This document shows, piece after piece, positions 8,418 to 17,093 of a stretch of 64,000 nucleotides of DNA. The stretch is from Aurantimonas sp965217685. GTDB lineage: Bacteria; Pseudomonadota; Alphaproteobacteria; Rhizobiales; Rhizobiaceae. The stretch spans positions 372,001 to 436,000 of the forward strand of contig CBDCIZ010000003.1 in NCBI GenBank assembly GCA_965217685.1, read 5' to 3'. Below the pieces are notes generated by a model. The model worked only from the letters and a program-made list of their open reading frames with translations, ran no database searches and was not told the origin of the DNA. Position 1 is the first letter of the stretch. Each line of letters begins with the position of its first letter. The position numbers and the translations under genes were made by a program.

Positions 8418-9137
8418 ATGAACGGGCTGGCGCGGCGGCGAAGGCAAGGCGAGAGCGAGGCGCTGGAAACGGTGCTCTTCGGCGAGGCCGTGCTGTGCGA
8501 TCCGTCCGGCGTTCTCTATGTTCCCGCTCACGATCTCCTCGTCGTTTCGGACCTACACCTGGAAAAGGGCGCGGCCTTTGCCCGCCGCGGCATGATGCTG
8601 CCGCCCTACGACAGCGGCGCGACCCTCTCGCTGCTTTCCGATGCCCTCGCTCGCTACCAAGCGAAACAGGTGGTCTGCCTCGGCGATTCCTTCCACGATC
8701 GTCCGGGCGCGGCGCTGATGCCGGCGGTGTTCCGAGAACAACTGGCCGCCGAGATGCGCGGCCGGACATGGCTCTGGATCGCCGGCAATCACGATCCCGA
8801 ACCCCCCGTCGGCATCGGCGGCGAGACGGCGATGGAGGCACGCTTCGGCCGTCTGGTTTTCCGCCACGAGCCCTCGCCCCATCGCATCGAGGGCGAAGTC
8901 GCCGGGCATCTTCATCCGATCGCGCGGGTTTCGGTCGGCGGCAAGTCGCGCCGCAGCGCCTGCTTCGCTTCGGACGGCGAGCGGATGATTCTGCCGTCCT
9001 TCGGCGTGACCACGGGTGGTCTCAATGTGCTCGATCGCGCCTTCAGCGACCTGTTCCAGACAGCGTCCGCCACGGCCTACGTCGTCGGCCTGACGCGAAT
9101 CTACCCGATCGGATTTGCCGGCCTCTGCCTCGACTGA
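8418..9137 (+). CDS. pdeM: Ligase-associated DNA damage response endonuclease PdeM
   Basis: A 239-residue calcineurin-like metallophosphoesterase with the full motif set: SDLHLEKG (D45, H47), LGDSFHD (D90), AGNHDP (N124, H125) and AGHLHP (H164, H166). The N-terminal FGEAVLCDPSGVLYVPAHDLLVVSDLHLEKG is typical of PdeM, which usually accompanies LigD-like ligase, exonuclease and helicase genes in a DNA-repair set. Here those partners are not adjacent: a DUF3429 gene lies convergent 21 bases downstream. The ATG has an aagggg ribosome-binding site 5 bases upstream. The family assignment is firm; DNA end-processing activity is known from the family only. Confidence 0.88.
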   Translation: MNGLARRRRQGESEALETVLFGEAVLCDPSGVLYVPAHDLLVVSDLHLEKGAAFARRGMMLPPYDSGATLSLLSDALARYQAKQVVCLGDSFHDRPGAALMPAVFREQLAAEMRGRTWLWIAGNHDPEPPVGIGGETAMEARFGRLVFRHEPSPHRIEGEVAGHLHPIARVSVGGKSRRSACFASDGERMILPSFGVTTGGLNVLDRAFSDLFQTASATAYVVGLTRIYPIGFAGLCLD

Positions 9138-9158
9138 GATCGCCGATCTTCCGGCCGG

Positions 9159-9740
9159 TCAAAACGTCGAGAGGAAAGCCACGACCTGACAGAGAACCAC
9201 GACGACCGTCAGCACAAGCCGCATTTTGCCGAACCAGTTCGGCAGCGATCGACCGCGCGCGCCAGCGAAATCCCAGGCCCCCGAGACCGCGAAGGCAACG
9301 GCAAAACCGGCGAACATCCAGGGGCTCGGTACGAACAGAAGTGCCCAGGCGGCCAACGATGGAAGCACCGAGAGGATCAGCGTACGCGGCTCATGGTTCC
9401 CCAGCACCACCCCGCCGCCCCAGCGAATGCCGCCGAGAAACGCGAGAATCGTCGCCGAATAGCCAGACATCGCCAGGATCAGCGAAGGAAAGGCGATGAA
9501 GTCGCGGCCCGCATAGAACAACAGGCCAGCCATCACAACGAACGGAATCAGGCCGAGGAAACCAAGCGTCCAGGCCGTCCGGTGACGGGGATTGCTTTCC
9601 CGCCGAGCCCCACCGTCGGGCCGGCCGGCGCCTTGAGCCGGCGAAACGGCGCGCGTTTCGTGGATCGGCGCGTCGGTGGCCGGGTTCTGAGAAGGGGCCG
9701 ATGCGGGGGGGCGCGCCGGATCGTCGGTTACGGTGCTCAT
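9159..9740 (-). CDS. DUF3429 membrane protein
   Basis: A 193-residue protein. The first ~50 residues are Pro/Ala-rich and low-complexity. The rest contains about five hydrophobic segments (TLGFLGLIPFVVMAGLLFYA, then SYSATILAFLGGIRWGGG-type and later helices), matching the DUF3429 family, whose hallmark is the FLGGIRWG block. Function is unknown; family members are inner-membrane proteins. The gene follows the TIGR02186 gene on the same strand after 11 bases and is probably cotranscribed with it and the TauE gene. It is convergent with pdeM. The low-complexity N-terminus could be an over-extended start, but no later Met precedes the first helix. Confidence 0.8.
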   Translation of the reverse strand: MSTVTDDPARPPASAPSQNPATDAPIHETRAVSPAQGAGRPDGGARRESNPRHRTAWTLGFLGLIPFVVMAGLLFYAGRDFIAFPSLILAMSGYSATILAFLGGIRWGGGVVLGNHEPRTLILSVLPSLAAWALLFVPSPWMFAGFAVAFAVSGAWDFAGARGRSLPNWFGKMRLVLTVVVVLCQVVAFLSTF

Positions 9741-9751
9741 GGACGTTCTAA

Positions 9752-10990
9752 CTAATCGCGCTTGAAAACGATCCGCCCGAACCAGCCGGTGAAAATCGCC
9801 AGCGCCACGGCAAAGAGGCCGTAGAGAAAGCCGTAGCGCGTCGCGAAATCGTCGACGACGCTCTCGAAGCCGGTCTTCACCACGACAAGCGGTTCGGATT
9901 GCTGGCGGATGAAGACGCCGCTGCGGAACAGATAGGCGCGCACCATGTGCTGGCCGACCGGCAAATCGGCAGGCAGGCGCAGATCGGCGCGAAACAGTGT
10001 CGGGCTGACGAACTCGACGCTGCCGAAGCTTTGATTGTAAAGGCCGGAGCCTTCGCGGATACGCCGCAGCGCGGTCGCGTAGCGATCGCGATTGGCCTTG
10101 GTCCCCAGCGCCTCGTCGAGCGGCGGCGCCCTGGCCATGCTGGCCGGATCGCTCGCCCCGACGGGGACCGGAACGGTCTGCGATGACGGCCCGGACGCGG
10201 GATTGAACACCGGATCGCCCGACGCGGCGTCGGCATCCGACGGGCCGGGTTCGCCCGACGATCCATCGCTGGCAGCTGGCTCGGACGTGTCATCGGTCCC
10301 ATCGGCGTCTGGCTCTGCCGCCGCTGGCGGTTGGCCCGTGGTCCGACGGCCCGCCGTTCCGTTTCCAGCGGTGTCGTTGCCGGCCTGTGGCATCGTCGAT
10401 GCGGGCGACGCCGGGTTTGCGGCATCGGGCAATGCCCCGTCCTGTTTCGGCGGTGCCTGGATGCCGCTCGGCTGCAGCGTCGACCCGCTGTTCAGCCGCA
10501 TGTCCTCGATGCCCATCGAAAGGCTGACGCGGAGGCCCTCGCGGGTGATGTCGCCAAGCGGTCGGGTCGAGGCGAGCGCATAGGAGGCCGGAACCGAGTT
10601 GAAGCTTTCCGAGCCCCGGTTGATCCAGAGGCCAAGGGTGCGCTCCTTCTCGCGCACCACCACCCGGCGCCGCGGCCCGACCAGCGCGACGACGATGTCG
10701 TAGCGCTGCTGGCGCAAGAGTTTCGCGTCGGCATTGTCGAGGGCGCCGAAAACAACGAGTCGTGCACCGTTGAAGTCGGAGGTGATGCCGATCAGATCGG
10801 TCGACAAGCCGATCTCGAAGCTTTCGTTCGGCGTCTGGGCGTGGCCGACCTGCAATCCGCAGCCGAAACCGACGGCGGCCAGCGCCACGCGGGAAAACGC
10901 CAGGCCGCACAGACGAAGAAAGCCCGAAAGTGGTCCGCAGGCCCGTAAGACGTGCGAAAAAGAACGATGTGGAACCGCGGGCTGGCTCAT
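9752..10990 (-). CDS. TIGR02186-family protein with long Ala/Pro/Asp-rich insert
   Basis: 412 residues from the ATG at 10988-10990, which overlaps the TauE stop by 4 bases (ATGA). The N-terminus holds a signal-peptide-like segment ending near GHAQ (~residue 52), then the conserved ESFEIGLSTDLIGITSDFNG opening of TIGR02186. The C-terminus has one membrane helix (~386-409) and a short basic tail, so most of the protein should be periplasmic. Residues ~170-290 are a low-complexity Ala/Pro/Asp/Gly/Ser insert that other family members, about 260 residues long, lack. TIGR02186 genes habitually sit next to TauE/SafE exporters in alphaproteobacteria, so a role with that exporter is likely, mechanism unknown. 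The same region also lies in a longer 751-codon frame that reads through the TauE gene; that is an artefact. Confidence 0.85.
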   Translation of the reverse strand: MSQPAVPHRSFSHVLRACGPLSGFLRLCGLAFSRVALAAVGFGCGLQVGHAQTPNESFEIGLSTDLIGITSDFNGARLVVFGALDNADAKLLRQQRYDIVVALVGPRRRVVVREKERTLGLWINRGSESFNSVPASYALASTRPLGDITREGLRVSLSMGIEDMRLNSGSTLQPSGIQAPPKQDGALPDAANPASPASTMPQAGNDTAGNGTAGRRTTGQPPAAAEPDADGTDDTSEPAASDGSSGEPGPSDADAASGDPVFNPASGPSSQTVPVPVGASDPASMARAPPLDEALGTKANRDRYATALRRIREGSGLYNQSFGSVEFVSPTLFRADLRLPADLPVGQHMVRAYLFRSGVFIRQQSEPLVVVKTGFESVVDDFATRYGFLYGLFAVALAIFTGWFGRIVFKRD

Positions 10991-11922
10991 CCGGTCTGAC
11001 CGCTCGGCAGACTGATGGAGAAAAGTTCGCTCGGCGTCAGCACCAGCTCGAAGCCGAGGCGCAGGCCGACGGCGAGAACGAGGAGGCCGAGCAGCGCCCT
11101 GAGTTGGTCGCCGCGCAAGCGCCGACCGGCCTCGACGCCGAACTGCGCGCCGATGACGCCTCCCAGCATAAGGAAGAAAGCAAGAACGACGTCGATCGTG
11201 CCGTTCGTCGTCGCCTGCAGCACGGTGGTGACGGCGGTGGTGAAAATGATCTGGAACAGCGAGGTGCCGATGACGACACTGGTCGGCACGCGGAGCAGAT
11301 AGATCAGCGCCGGCACCATGATGAAGCCGCCGCCGACGCCCATCACCGCCGAAAGGACGCCAATGAGAAAGCCAAGGCCGATGACCGGGATCACCGAGAC
11401 GAACAGCTTGGAGCGCTGGAAGCGCATCTTCAACGGCAGGCCATGGATCCAGTTGTGCTTGCCGGAGCGGCGGGTCCCCTCGCCACTGCCGCCGGCCGCG
11501 CGGTTGCGGCGCATGGACTGGACGCTCTCGATCAGCATCAGGCCGCCGACGCCGCCGAGGAAAATCACGTAGAGCAGCGAGACGACCAGATCGAGCTGGC
11601 CGATCCGGCGCAAAAGCGTGAACAGCGACACGCCGCCGACCGAGCCGATGGCGCCGCCCACCAGCAGCATCGTTCCGAGCTTCAGATCGACGGTGCCGCG
11701 CTTGTAGTGAGCGAGCGCACCGGAAAAAGATGACGCGATGACCTGGTTGGCGCCGGTGGCGACAGCGACGGCGGGCGGCACATTGTAGAAGATCAGGAGC
11801 GGCGTGATCAAGAAACCACCGCCGACGCCGAACAGTCCCGACAAAAACCCGACGGCCGCGCCCATTCCGACGAGGACCAGGATGTTGACCGAAATTTCCG
11901 CGATCGGAAGGTAAAGGTTCAC
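10987..11922 (-). CDS. TauE/SafE-family sulfite/sulfonate exporter
   Basis: About 311 residues with eight or so membrane helices and the repeated family motif FLSGLFGVGGGFLITPLLIF near the N-terminus and GVLSAVMGVGGGFIMVPALI in the second half. TauE/SafE proteins export sulfite, sulfoacetate or related anions; the true substrate is unknown. The frame is open to a GTG at 11961, but that codon sits 2 bases after the T-run of the upstream gene's terminator. The internal GTG at 11920-11922, giving a protein that opens with NLYLPIAEIS as homologues do, is therefore preferred. The start remains uncertain. The stop overlaps the TIGR02186 start, so the two are coupled. Confidence 0.85.
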   Translation of the reverse strand: MNLYLPIAEISVNILVLVGMGAAVGFLSGLFGVGGGFLITPLLIFYNVPPAVAVATGANQVIASSFSGALAHYKRGTVDLKLGTMLLVGGAIGSVGGVSLFTLLRRIGQLDLVVSLLYVIFLGGVGGLMLIESVQSMRRNRAAGGSGEGTRRSGKHNWIHGLPLKMRFQRSKLFVSVIPVIGLGFLIGVLSAVMGVGGGFIMVPALIYLLRVPTSVVIGTSLFQIIFTTAVTTVLQATTNGTIDVVLAFFLMLGGVIGAQFGVEAGRRLRGDQLRALLGLLVLAVGLRLGFELVLTPSELFSISLPSGQTG

Positions 11923-11962
11923 GGGGATTGGCCGTCCGACGGTCGGCTTTTCGAGCCGCACG

Positions 11963-11998
11963 AAAAAGGGGTTCGACCGTCTTGGCCCGAACCCCCTT
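11963..11998 (-). terminator. Intrinsic terminator after the podJ-like gene
   Basis: An 8-bp stem (ggggttcg at 11968-11975 pairing with cgaacccc at 11988-11995, 12-base loop) is followed on the minus strand by five T (11967-11963). It lies about 50 bases past the podJ-like stop codon and separates it from the TauE operon. Confidence 0.85.
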
Positions 11999-12045
11999 GC
12001 CTGTCAAACCTTCAACCGGCTTTACGGGTGGTTTACCTCAAGATT

Positions 12046-15000
12046 TCAGCTGTCCTTGCGTTTCAGGAGTTCACGGATCAGCGGCTCGTCGATATTTCCC
12101 GACGCCTTGAGGCCCGCATCTTTCTGGAACGCCTTGATCGCTTCGGTCGTCTTGGCACCGGAGACACCATCCGGTGTGCCGGCGTCGTAGCCGAGCTTGG
12201 TCAGGATCGCCTGGATGTTGCGGACGGCCTTTTTCATGTCGACCGAAGAGGTCTCGACCGGATCGGTCGCTTTGTCGCTCCACGCGGCCGGAATGTCGAC
12301 GGTGTTGGCCGCTTCGTCGCGCGCCACCGGTTTGAAGTCGTCGACGGCCGCCTTGGCCGCGTTCAACTGCTCGGCGGTCAGCGACTTGGCGACCTCGTCG
12401 CGTTTGTCGACAGAATCCTTGTCGCCGTCGGCCGCGACGACGCCGAACCATTTGTAGGACTGCACGAGGTTCTGCTCGACCCCCGCACCACGGGCGTAGA
12501 GAATGCCGAGATTGTACTGGCTGTCGGTCATGCCGTGATCGGCGGCCTTCTCGAACCATTCGGCGGCCAGTTCCGCGTCGGATTTGCCGTCGACGCCGGT
12601 CGCATAGAGGACCGCGAGATTGTGCATGGCGCGCACATTGCCCTGGCCTGCCGCCTTCACATACCAGTCGCGGGCAGCCGACGTGTCGCGGGCAAGGCCG
12701 TTGCCCTTCTCGTAGAGCGTGCCGAGGCTGTACTGCGCCGGTGCGAAGCCACGGGTGGCGGACGCTTCGAACCATTTTGCCGCCGCATCCGGCGCGGGCG
12801 TCGTGTTGCGGCCTTCCATCAGGCGCAGACCGACCTCGAAGAGCGCCTTCGGGTCGCCGGCCGTTACGGCATCGGCGAGCGCCGGCGTGCCGATCGACTG
12901 CGGCATGGCGGGAATCGCCGCGACTTGCGTCGACGAGGCAGCCGCACCGGCGGTCGAGACGCCCGACGCCGTCGCTTCGGGGGCCACGAGCGGACCGTTC
13001 CCGAATGTCGAGCCGCTGCGGGCCTCGCCGAATCCCGCGGACGCTGCGGCATTGGTCGGGCCGACTTGCGGGGCCGAAATGGCGGTCGGCGAAATGTAGG
13101 GGCTCTCGTCGGCACCAGCCGGAGTGTCCTTCCAGCCCGAATTGTCGGGCATGGCGGACGCGATGGTGGTCGGTTGTTCGGCTGGCGAGTCGGCGGCGAT
13201 GCTGTCGGTTGCCGGAGCGGCCGGCGCGGCGTCGCGCGCATCGGTGTCAGTAGCCGCGGCCACGGACGTATCGTCCCGGTCAATGGTGCTGTCCTCGCCC
13301 GAGACCGTCGGAAGGGGCGCCGCGGCGTCGCTTGCGGCGATGGTGGCACCCTCGCCCGAACCGGTGTTGATGTCGGGGGAAGACAGCAGCGATAGGCCGA
13401 GCGGCAGCGCCATCAGCGCCAGGATGACGGCGCCCATCGCCATCATGATCGGCTTGCGGCGACGCGACAGGATGTCGGTCAGGCGACCCTTGCCCTCCTC
13501 GGCGTCGTCGCCGTGGACGCGAAGGTTGTCGGCTTCGGCAGCGGCGGCCATGGCGGCGCGGCGGGCGGCTGCGATGAAGTCGGCCTTGCCGATGTCTTCG
13601 CCGTTATGTTCGCCGGCGCGGCCGGCCTGCTGAGCCCGCACGCGCTCCAGGAGAGCGGTGACGTTCGGCACGCCCGAACCGACGGCCAGCGGCCGGTTGG
13701 CCTCTGGACTGGCGAAGGGATCGCTGGTGTCGGCGGCTGCCTCGTCTGCGTCTGCGTCTTCGACGGGCAGAGCGACCATCTGGGGTCCGCCCTTCGAGTC
13801 TTCGGCATCGCCGCTCGGCGCCTGACGGGTGCGCCGCATCTGGCCGAGCATGGAACGAAGACCCGACGGCTTGTGCGAGACCTCGTCGTAATCTTCTTCG
13901 AAGGCGGCGAACACCGCTTCTTCGACGACGTTCGAACCCGCTGCGGCGGCCTGCCGCGTTGCGCGGCCGTCGCCGGCAATCTCCTGCTCGATCTTGCCGA
14001 TGCGCTGGACCAGCTGCTGCAGGGTCGTGTGGACGGCGGTGAAGAATTCGTGGGACTGGTTGCCGCTTTCGCGCGACAGGTTCTCGAGCGCCGTCAGGCC
14101 CTCGGTCAGCTTGGCGACGTGTTCGCTCTGTCGCAGGTCGCCGCTCTCCAGCATCCTGCGAACCGCCTCGTCGGCAGCCGCGCGGGCGGTGGAGAGAATT
14201 GATTCCTGGTTTTCCTCGAGCCGGCGCTCGATGTCGCTGAGGCGTGCATCGAGTTCGACATCGGCCATGGCGGCACCGCCGCCCTCGCCGATCAGCTCCG
14301 ACAGACGGCCGATCTGGGATTCCAGCAATTTGACCAGGGTTTCGTCGACGCGCGAATGGGAGACCTCGTCGATCTGTTCGGCCAGGGACTGCAACCGACC
14401 TTCGAGCGCGTCGTTGTTGGCACTGGCCGCTTCGGTGGACGCGACGAACTGCTCCAGATGCGCGGAAAACCGTTCCATCCGCTCGGCCAGATCATCCGCC
14501 TTCGGATCATTCGCCATGACTTCCATGCGTTCGGAAAGCTCGACGATCTGCTGCGTGAGGAAATCGGTGTCGGGCCCTTCGGCGACCTCGTCAACCCGTG
14601 TGGCAAGCGTCTGCAAGCGCGCCTCGATGCGATCGATCGGCGTCATGTCGAGAGTCGGCGCGTGCGTCGAGACGTTGACGATCGCCTGCGAAATTTCGTC
14701 CAGCCGCTCTTCGAGCTGGCCGAAATGGTCGGCATCCGTCTCGTCCTGCTGGCGCTGCGACAGGGTCTCTATGCTGAGGGCCAGGGCCTGGACCCGCTCT
14801 TCGAGCGGCGCGATCGACAAGGTCTCGGGCAGCCGGTCCAGCGCCTCCTCGATCTGCGCGACCCGTTCCGCCATCGCCTCGATATTGGTCTCGATCCCGC
14901 GCGAGGCGAAGCGTTCCTCCATCGCCCCCCAGCGTTCCTCGACAGCACTCATCGATTTTTCCGAGGCGAGCGTCTCGAGCTTCTCGCGCAACGAGACCAT

Positions 15001-15993
15001 CTCGCCCTTGATCAGTTCGGAGATCGCGGCTTCCTCGATCGGTTTCGGCACGGCCGAGAACGTCGCCTCGAGCTGGTCGAGACGCCCCTCGACGGCCAGC
15101 ACGTGATCCTCACTGGCGAGCGAAGCGATGGAGGCACGAAGGCGCTCCAGCTCGTCCTTGATGTCGCGCCGCGACTCGTGTTCCACGTCGCCACGCCCGA
15201 AATCGTCACGCCCTGACATGCTGGTCTCGATGACTTCCACGCCCTCCTCGACGGCCTGAACCGTGTTTTCGTGTGCCATCTGGCCGACGAGCTGGCCCAT
15301 CGCGTCGAGCTCGGACTTGAGGTTCTGCATCGTCGCGCGATCGACACCGTTCTCGATCATCGCGTCGAGACCCACGCCGAGGCGCTGGATCTCGTGTTGG
15401 ATGGCGTCGGTGCCGGCCCGCTCGTCGATCATCTGCCGCAGTTCGTCGAAGCTGTGGCGTATCTCGTCGAGGCGTGGCTTCATGCCGTGAGCGGAGGCCT
15501 TGCCGACATCGCTCCGCAGTTCGTCGCGCAGGCGCGTTAACTCACCGCTGACATCCGACAATTGGCCGGGCTCGGCCTGGCGCTTGCGACGCTTCCTGGC
15601 GGGCTGGCCGCGCGCCGGCACCGAAGCGGCCGCGGGAATTTCGGGCGCCGGGGTTTCGTTCGCCTGATCAAGGCCGCCGTCCAGAGCCTTTTGCCGCAAC
15701 GCGATCTGGGACACGGCGCTCGACAAGGACGGTCGAAACGCCTCGCCCCGTGTCTCGGCGGGCCTTGCGACCGCGATCGGATCGGCACGATCGGCGCCGC
15801 CTTCGATCGCCGAAAAACGTGGGCGGGCCGACCCCCTCCCCCTGCCGCCGCGCGCTGCCGCCTCCCGCTTGGCAACGCTCATCCGCGCCAGACGGTGTTC
15901 GAGGTCTTCAAGGGTGCGGCTCAACGTGTCGAGGGGCGACGCATCGTCGAATGACTCGTGCGTTTTCTTCGCCGCGGGATTGAGATCGCTCAT
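12046..15993 (-). CDS. podJ: PodJ-like polar localisation factor (coiled coil, Sel1 repeats, PG-binding domain)
   Basis: 1315 residues. The cytoplasmic N-terminal two thirds (~15-760) is charged and heptad-rich, with repeated EERLD/QLEERV-type segments that read as long coiled coil. A single membrane helix follows (~849-868, MAMGAVILALMALPLG), then an Ala/Thr/Pro-rich periplasmic linker, three or four Sel1/TPR-like repeats (~1044-1190, AQYSLGTLYEKG, AMHNLAVLYATG, SQYNLGILYARG) and a C-terminal peptidoglycan-binding domain (last ~70 residues, GYDAGTPDGVSGAKTTEAIKAFQ). This order is that of PodJ, which organises the pole in Caulobacter and the growth pole in Agrobacterium. The start has a GGAAAGAG ribosome-binding site. 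A CtrA-like box lies about 100 bases upstream and a strong terminator follows. Confidence 0.85.
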   Translation of the reverse strand: MSDLNPAAKKTHESFDDASPLDTLSRTLEDLEHRLARMSVAKREAAARGGRGRGSARPRFSAIEGGADRADPIAVARPAETRGEAFRPSLSSAVSQIALRQKALDGGLDQANETPAPEIPAAASVPARGQPARKRRKRQAEPGQLSDVSGELTRLRDELRSDVGKASAHGMKPRLDEIRHSFDELRQMIDERAGTDAIQHEIQRLGVGLDAMIENGVDRATMQNLKSELDAMGQLVGQMAHENTVQAVEEGVEVIETSMSGRDDFGRGDVEHESRRDIKDELERLRASIASLASEDHVLAVEGRLDQLEATFSAVPKPIEEAAISELIKGEMVSLREKLETLASEKSMSAVEERWGAMEERFASRGIETNIEAMAERVAQIEEALDRLPETLSIAPLEERVQALALSIETLSQRQQDETDADHFGQLEERLDEISQAIVNVSTHAPTLDMTPIDRIEARLQTLATRVDEVAEGPDTDFLTQQIVELSERMEVMANDPKADDLAERMERFSAHLEQFVASTEAASANNDALEGRLQSLAEQIDEVSHSRVDETLVKLLESQIGRLSELIGEGGGAAMADVELDARLSDIERRLEENQESILSTARAAADEAVRRMLESGDLRQSEHVAKLTEGLTALENLSRESGNQSHEFFTAVHTTLQQLVQRIGKIEQEIAGDGRATRQAAAAGSNVVEEAVFAAFEEDYDEVSHKPSGLRSMLGQMRRTRQAPSGDAEDSKGGPQMVALPVEDADADEAAADTSDPFASPEANRPLAVGSGVPNVTALLERVRAQQAGRAGEHNGEDIGKADFIAAARRAAMAAAAEADNLRVHGDDAEEGKGRLTDILSRRRKPIMMAMGAVILALMALPLGLSLLSSPDINTGSGEGATIAASDAAAPLPTVSGEDSTIDRDDTSVAAATDTDARDAAPAAPATDSIAADSPAEQPTTIASAMPDNSGWKDTPAGADESPYISPTAISAPQVGPTNAAASAGFGEARSGSTFGNGPLVAPEATASGVSTAGAAASSTQVAAIPAMPQSIGTPALADAVTAGDPKALFEVGLRLMEGRNTTPAPDAAAKWFEASATRGFAPAQYSLGTLYEKGNGLARDTSAARDWYVKAAGQGNVRAMHNLAVLYATGVDGKSDAELAAEWFEKAADHGMTDSQYNLGILYARGAGVEQNLVQSYKWFGVVAADGDKDSVDKRDEVAKSLTAEQLNAAKAAVDDFKPVARDEAANTVDIPAAWSDKATDPVETSSVDMKKAVRNIQAILTKLGYDAGTPDGVSGAKTTEAIKAFQKDAGLKASGNIDEPLIRELLKRKDS

Positions 15994-16083
15994 GTCAGCT
16001 CTTTCCGGTCAGTCCGAACCGGTGAGCCGGCTCTCTTCAGCGGCAGGCTTTCGCCCGTTGTCCCCGAACTTCGTCAAACATGG

Positions 16084-16099
16084 TAAACGACACGTTAAC
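16084..16099 (+). promoter_or_regulatory. CtrA-like box upstream of podJ
   Basis: TAAA-N7-TTAAC, one mismatch from the CtrA consensus TTAA-N7-TTAAC, about 91-106 bases upstream of the podJ-like start in the divergent region shared with merR. podJ genes are cell-cycle controlled in Caulobacter. The match is suggestive only. Confidence 0.35.
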
Positions 16100-16287
16100 G
16101 CTTTGAGGTCATGCGAGAGAAAATAGCCGTGGAAGCCGGACCGAAGCTGGAGAGGGATAATGACCCTACGTCTTGCTAGAGCCGCATTTGGCTCGATATC
16201 ACAACGGCGGGCACACGCTCATTGCGGCGCGGGAGGTTAGGGACTTCCCCCGCAAAGCGGTTTCGCCGACGTCGCAGACATACGGAC

Positions 16288-16770
16288 ATGACACCCATGG
16301 CACATCTTAAACCTGTCGAACGGCCGGACGAAGACGTCGATATCGATATCGACTTCCTGCTGGGTACGCGCGGCGATGAAAATCGCGACCAGCAGATCTT
16401 CAGGATCGGCGACCTGTCGAAGGAATTCGGCGTCACGCTACGCACCCTGCGCTTCTATGAGGATCGCGGTCTGCTCTTACCCGAGCGACGTGGCACCACT
16501 CGGCTCTACAGCCGCCGCGACCGTAAGCGTCTGCGGCTGATTCTGCTGGCCAAGACGCTCGGCTTCTCGCTCACCGAAGCCAAGCAGCTGATCGAACTCT
16601 ACGACCAGCCGAACGGCCGGACGATCCAGCTTCAGACCGCGCTCGATCGATTCGAGGAACAGCAGGACATTCTCGACGATCAGAAGCGCGAAATCGAAAA
16701 TTCGATCAAGGCGATGGATCTCACGATATCCCTCGTGCGCGAGAAGCTGAAAGCGAGAGCCGACGCATAA
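16288..16770 (+). CDS. MerR-family transcriptional regulator
   Basis: 160 residues from the ATG at 16288; a second ATG at 16297 is equally possible, and neither has a clear ribosome-binding site. An acidic N-terminal stretch (DEDVDIDIDF) precedes the MerR helix-turn-helix, FRIGDLSKEFGVTLRTLRFYEDRGLL, with a second wing-helix RGTTRLYSRRDRKRLRLILLAK. The C-terminal coiled coil (EEQQDILDDQKREIENSIKA) gives dimerisation. There are no cysteines, so it is not a metal or redox sensor of the classical kind. It precedes a beta-oxidation gene set by 323 bases that contain a palindrome of the type bound by MerR regulators of acyl-CoA catabolism (LiuR-like). Control of the downstream genes by an acyl-CoA or similar ligand is therefore likely, but inferred. 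Confidence 0.85.
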   Translation: MTPMAHLKPVERPDEDVDIDIDFLLGTRGDENRDQQIFRIGDLSKEFGVTLRTLRFYEDRGLLLPERRGTTRLYSRRDRKRLRLILLAKTLGFSLTEAKQLIELYDQPNGRTIQLQTALDRFEEQQDILDDQKREIENSIKAMDLTISLVREKLKARADA

Positions 16771-17035
16771 CGTGTCATGGCGGCACGAACGAGATCACGG
16801 ACCCGGCAAAACCGATCCGGCGGGAGCAGCGCCGAGATACTGACGATCGAAGACCCATGGTTGCGTATCGGCCGAGCCTGGTTGATTGGACGACCGAATT
16901 CCTGACCGGGCACCGTCGAAACGCTTTTCTGCTTTGGCAACCGTTGAAATCTGATTCGGCTCCCGCGCTGGTGCACCGACGGATCGATTTCGAGGCGCCA
17001 TCGAAGCCTCGCGATGAAAGCGGGCTGGCAGTTAA

Positions 17036-17051
17036 TTGACGTTTACGTCAA
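17036..17051 (+). promoter_or_regulatory. Palindromic operator (TTGACGT-TT-ACGTCAA) of the beta-oxidation genes
   Basis: A perfect 7-bp inverted repeat with a 2-base centre, 43 bases before the acyl-CoA dehydrogenase start. Its first six bases are also a consensus -35 (TTGACG); TATGCA at 17061-17066 would be a -10 with the 19-base spacing typical of MerR-controlled promoters. The rest of the 323-base merR to acyl-CoA dehydrogenase interval (16771-17093) shows no gene. Confidence 0.7.
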
Positions 17052-17093
17052 AGTTAGTCATATGCACGGGAGCGCCACGAAGGGGAGAACGAA

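Noticed and set aside
9752..12007. A single 751-codon open frame on the minus strand
   Set aside because: Its first half is the wrong frame of the TauE gene (Arg/Pro/His-rich, no domains); only the part from 10990 is a real gene (TIGR02186).
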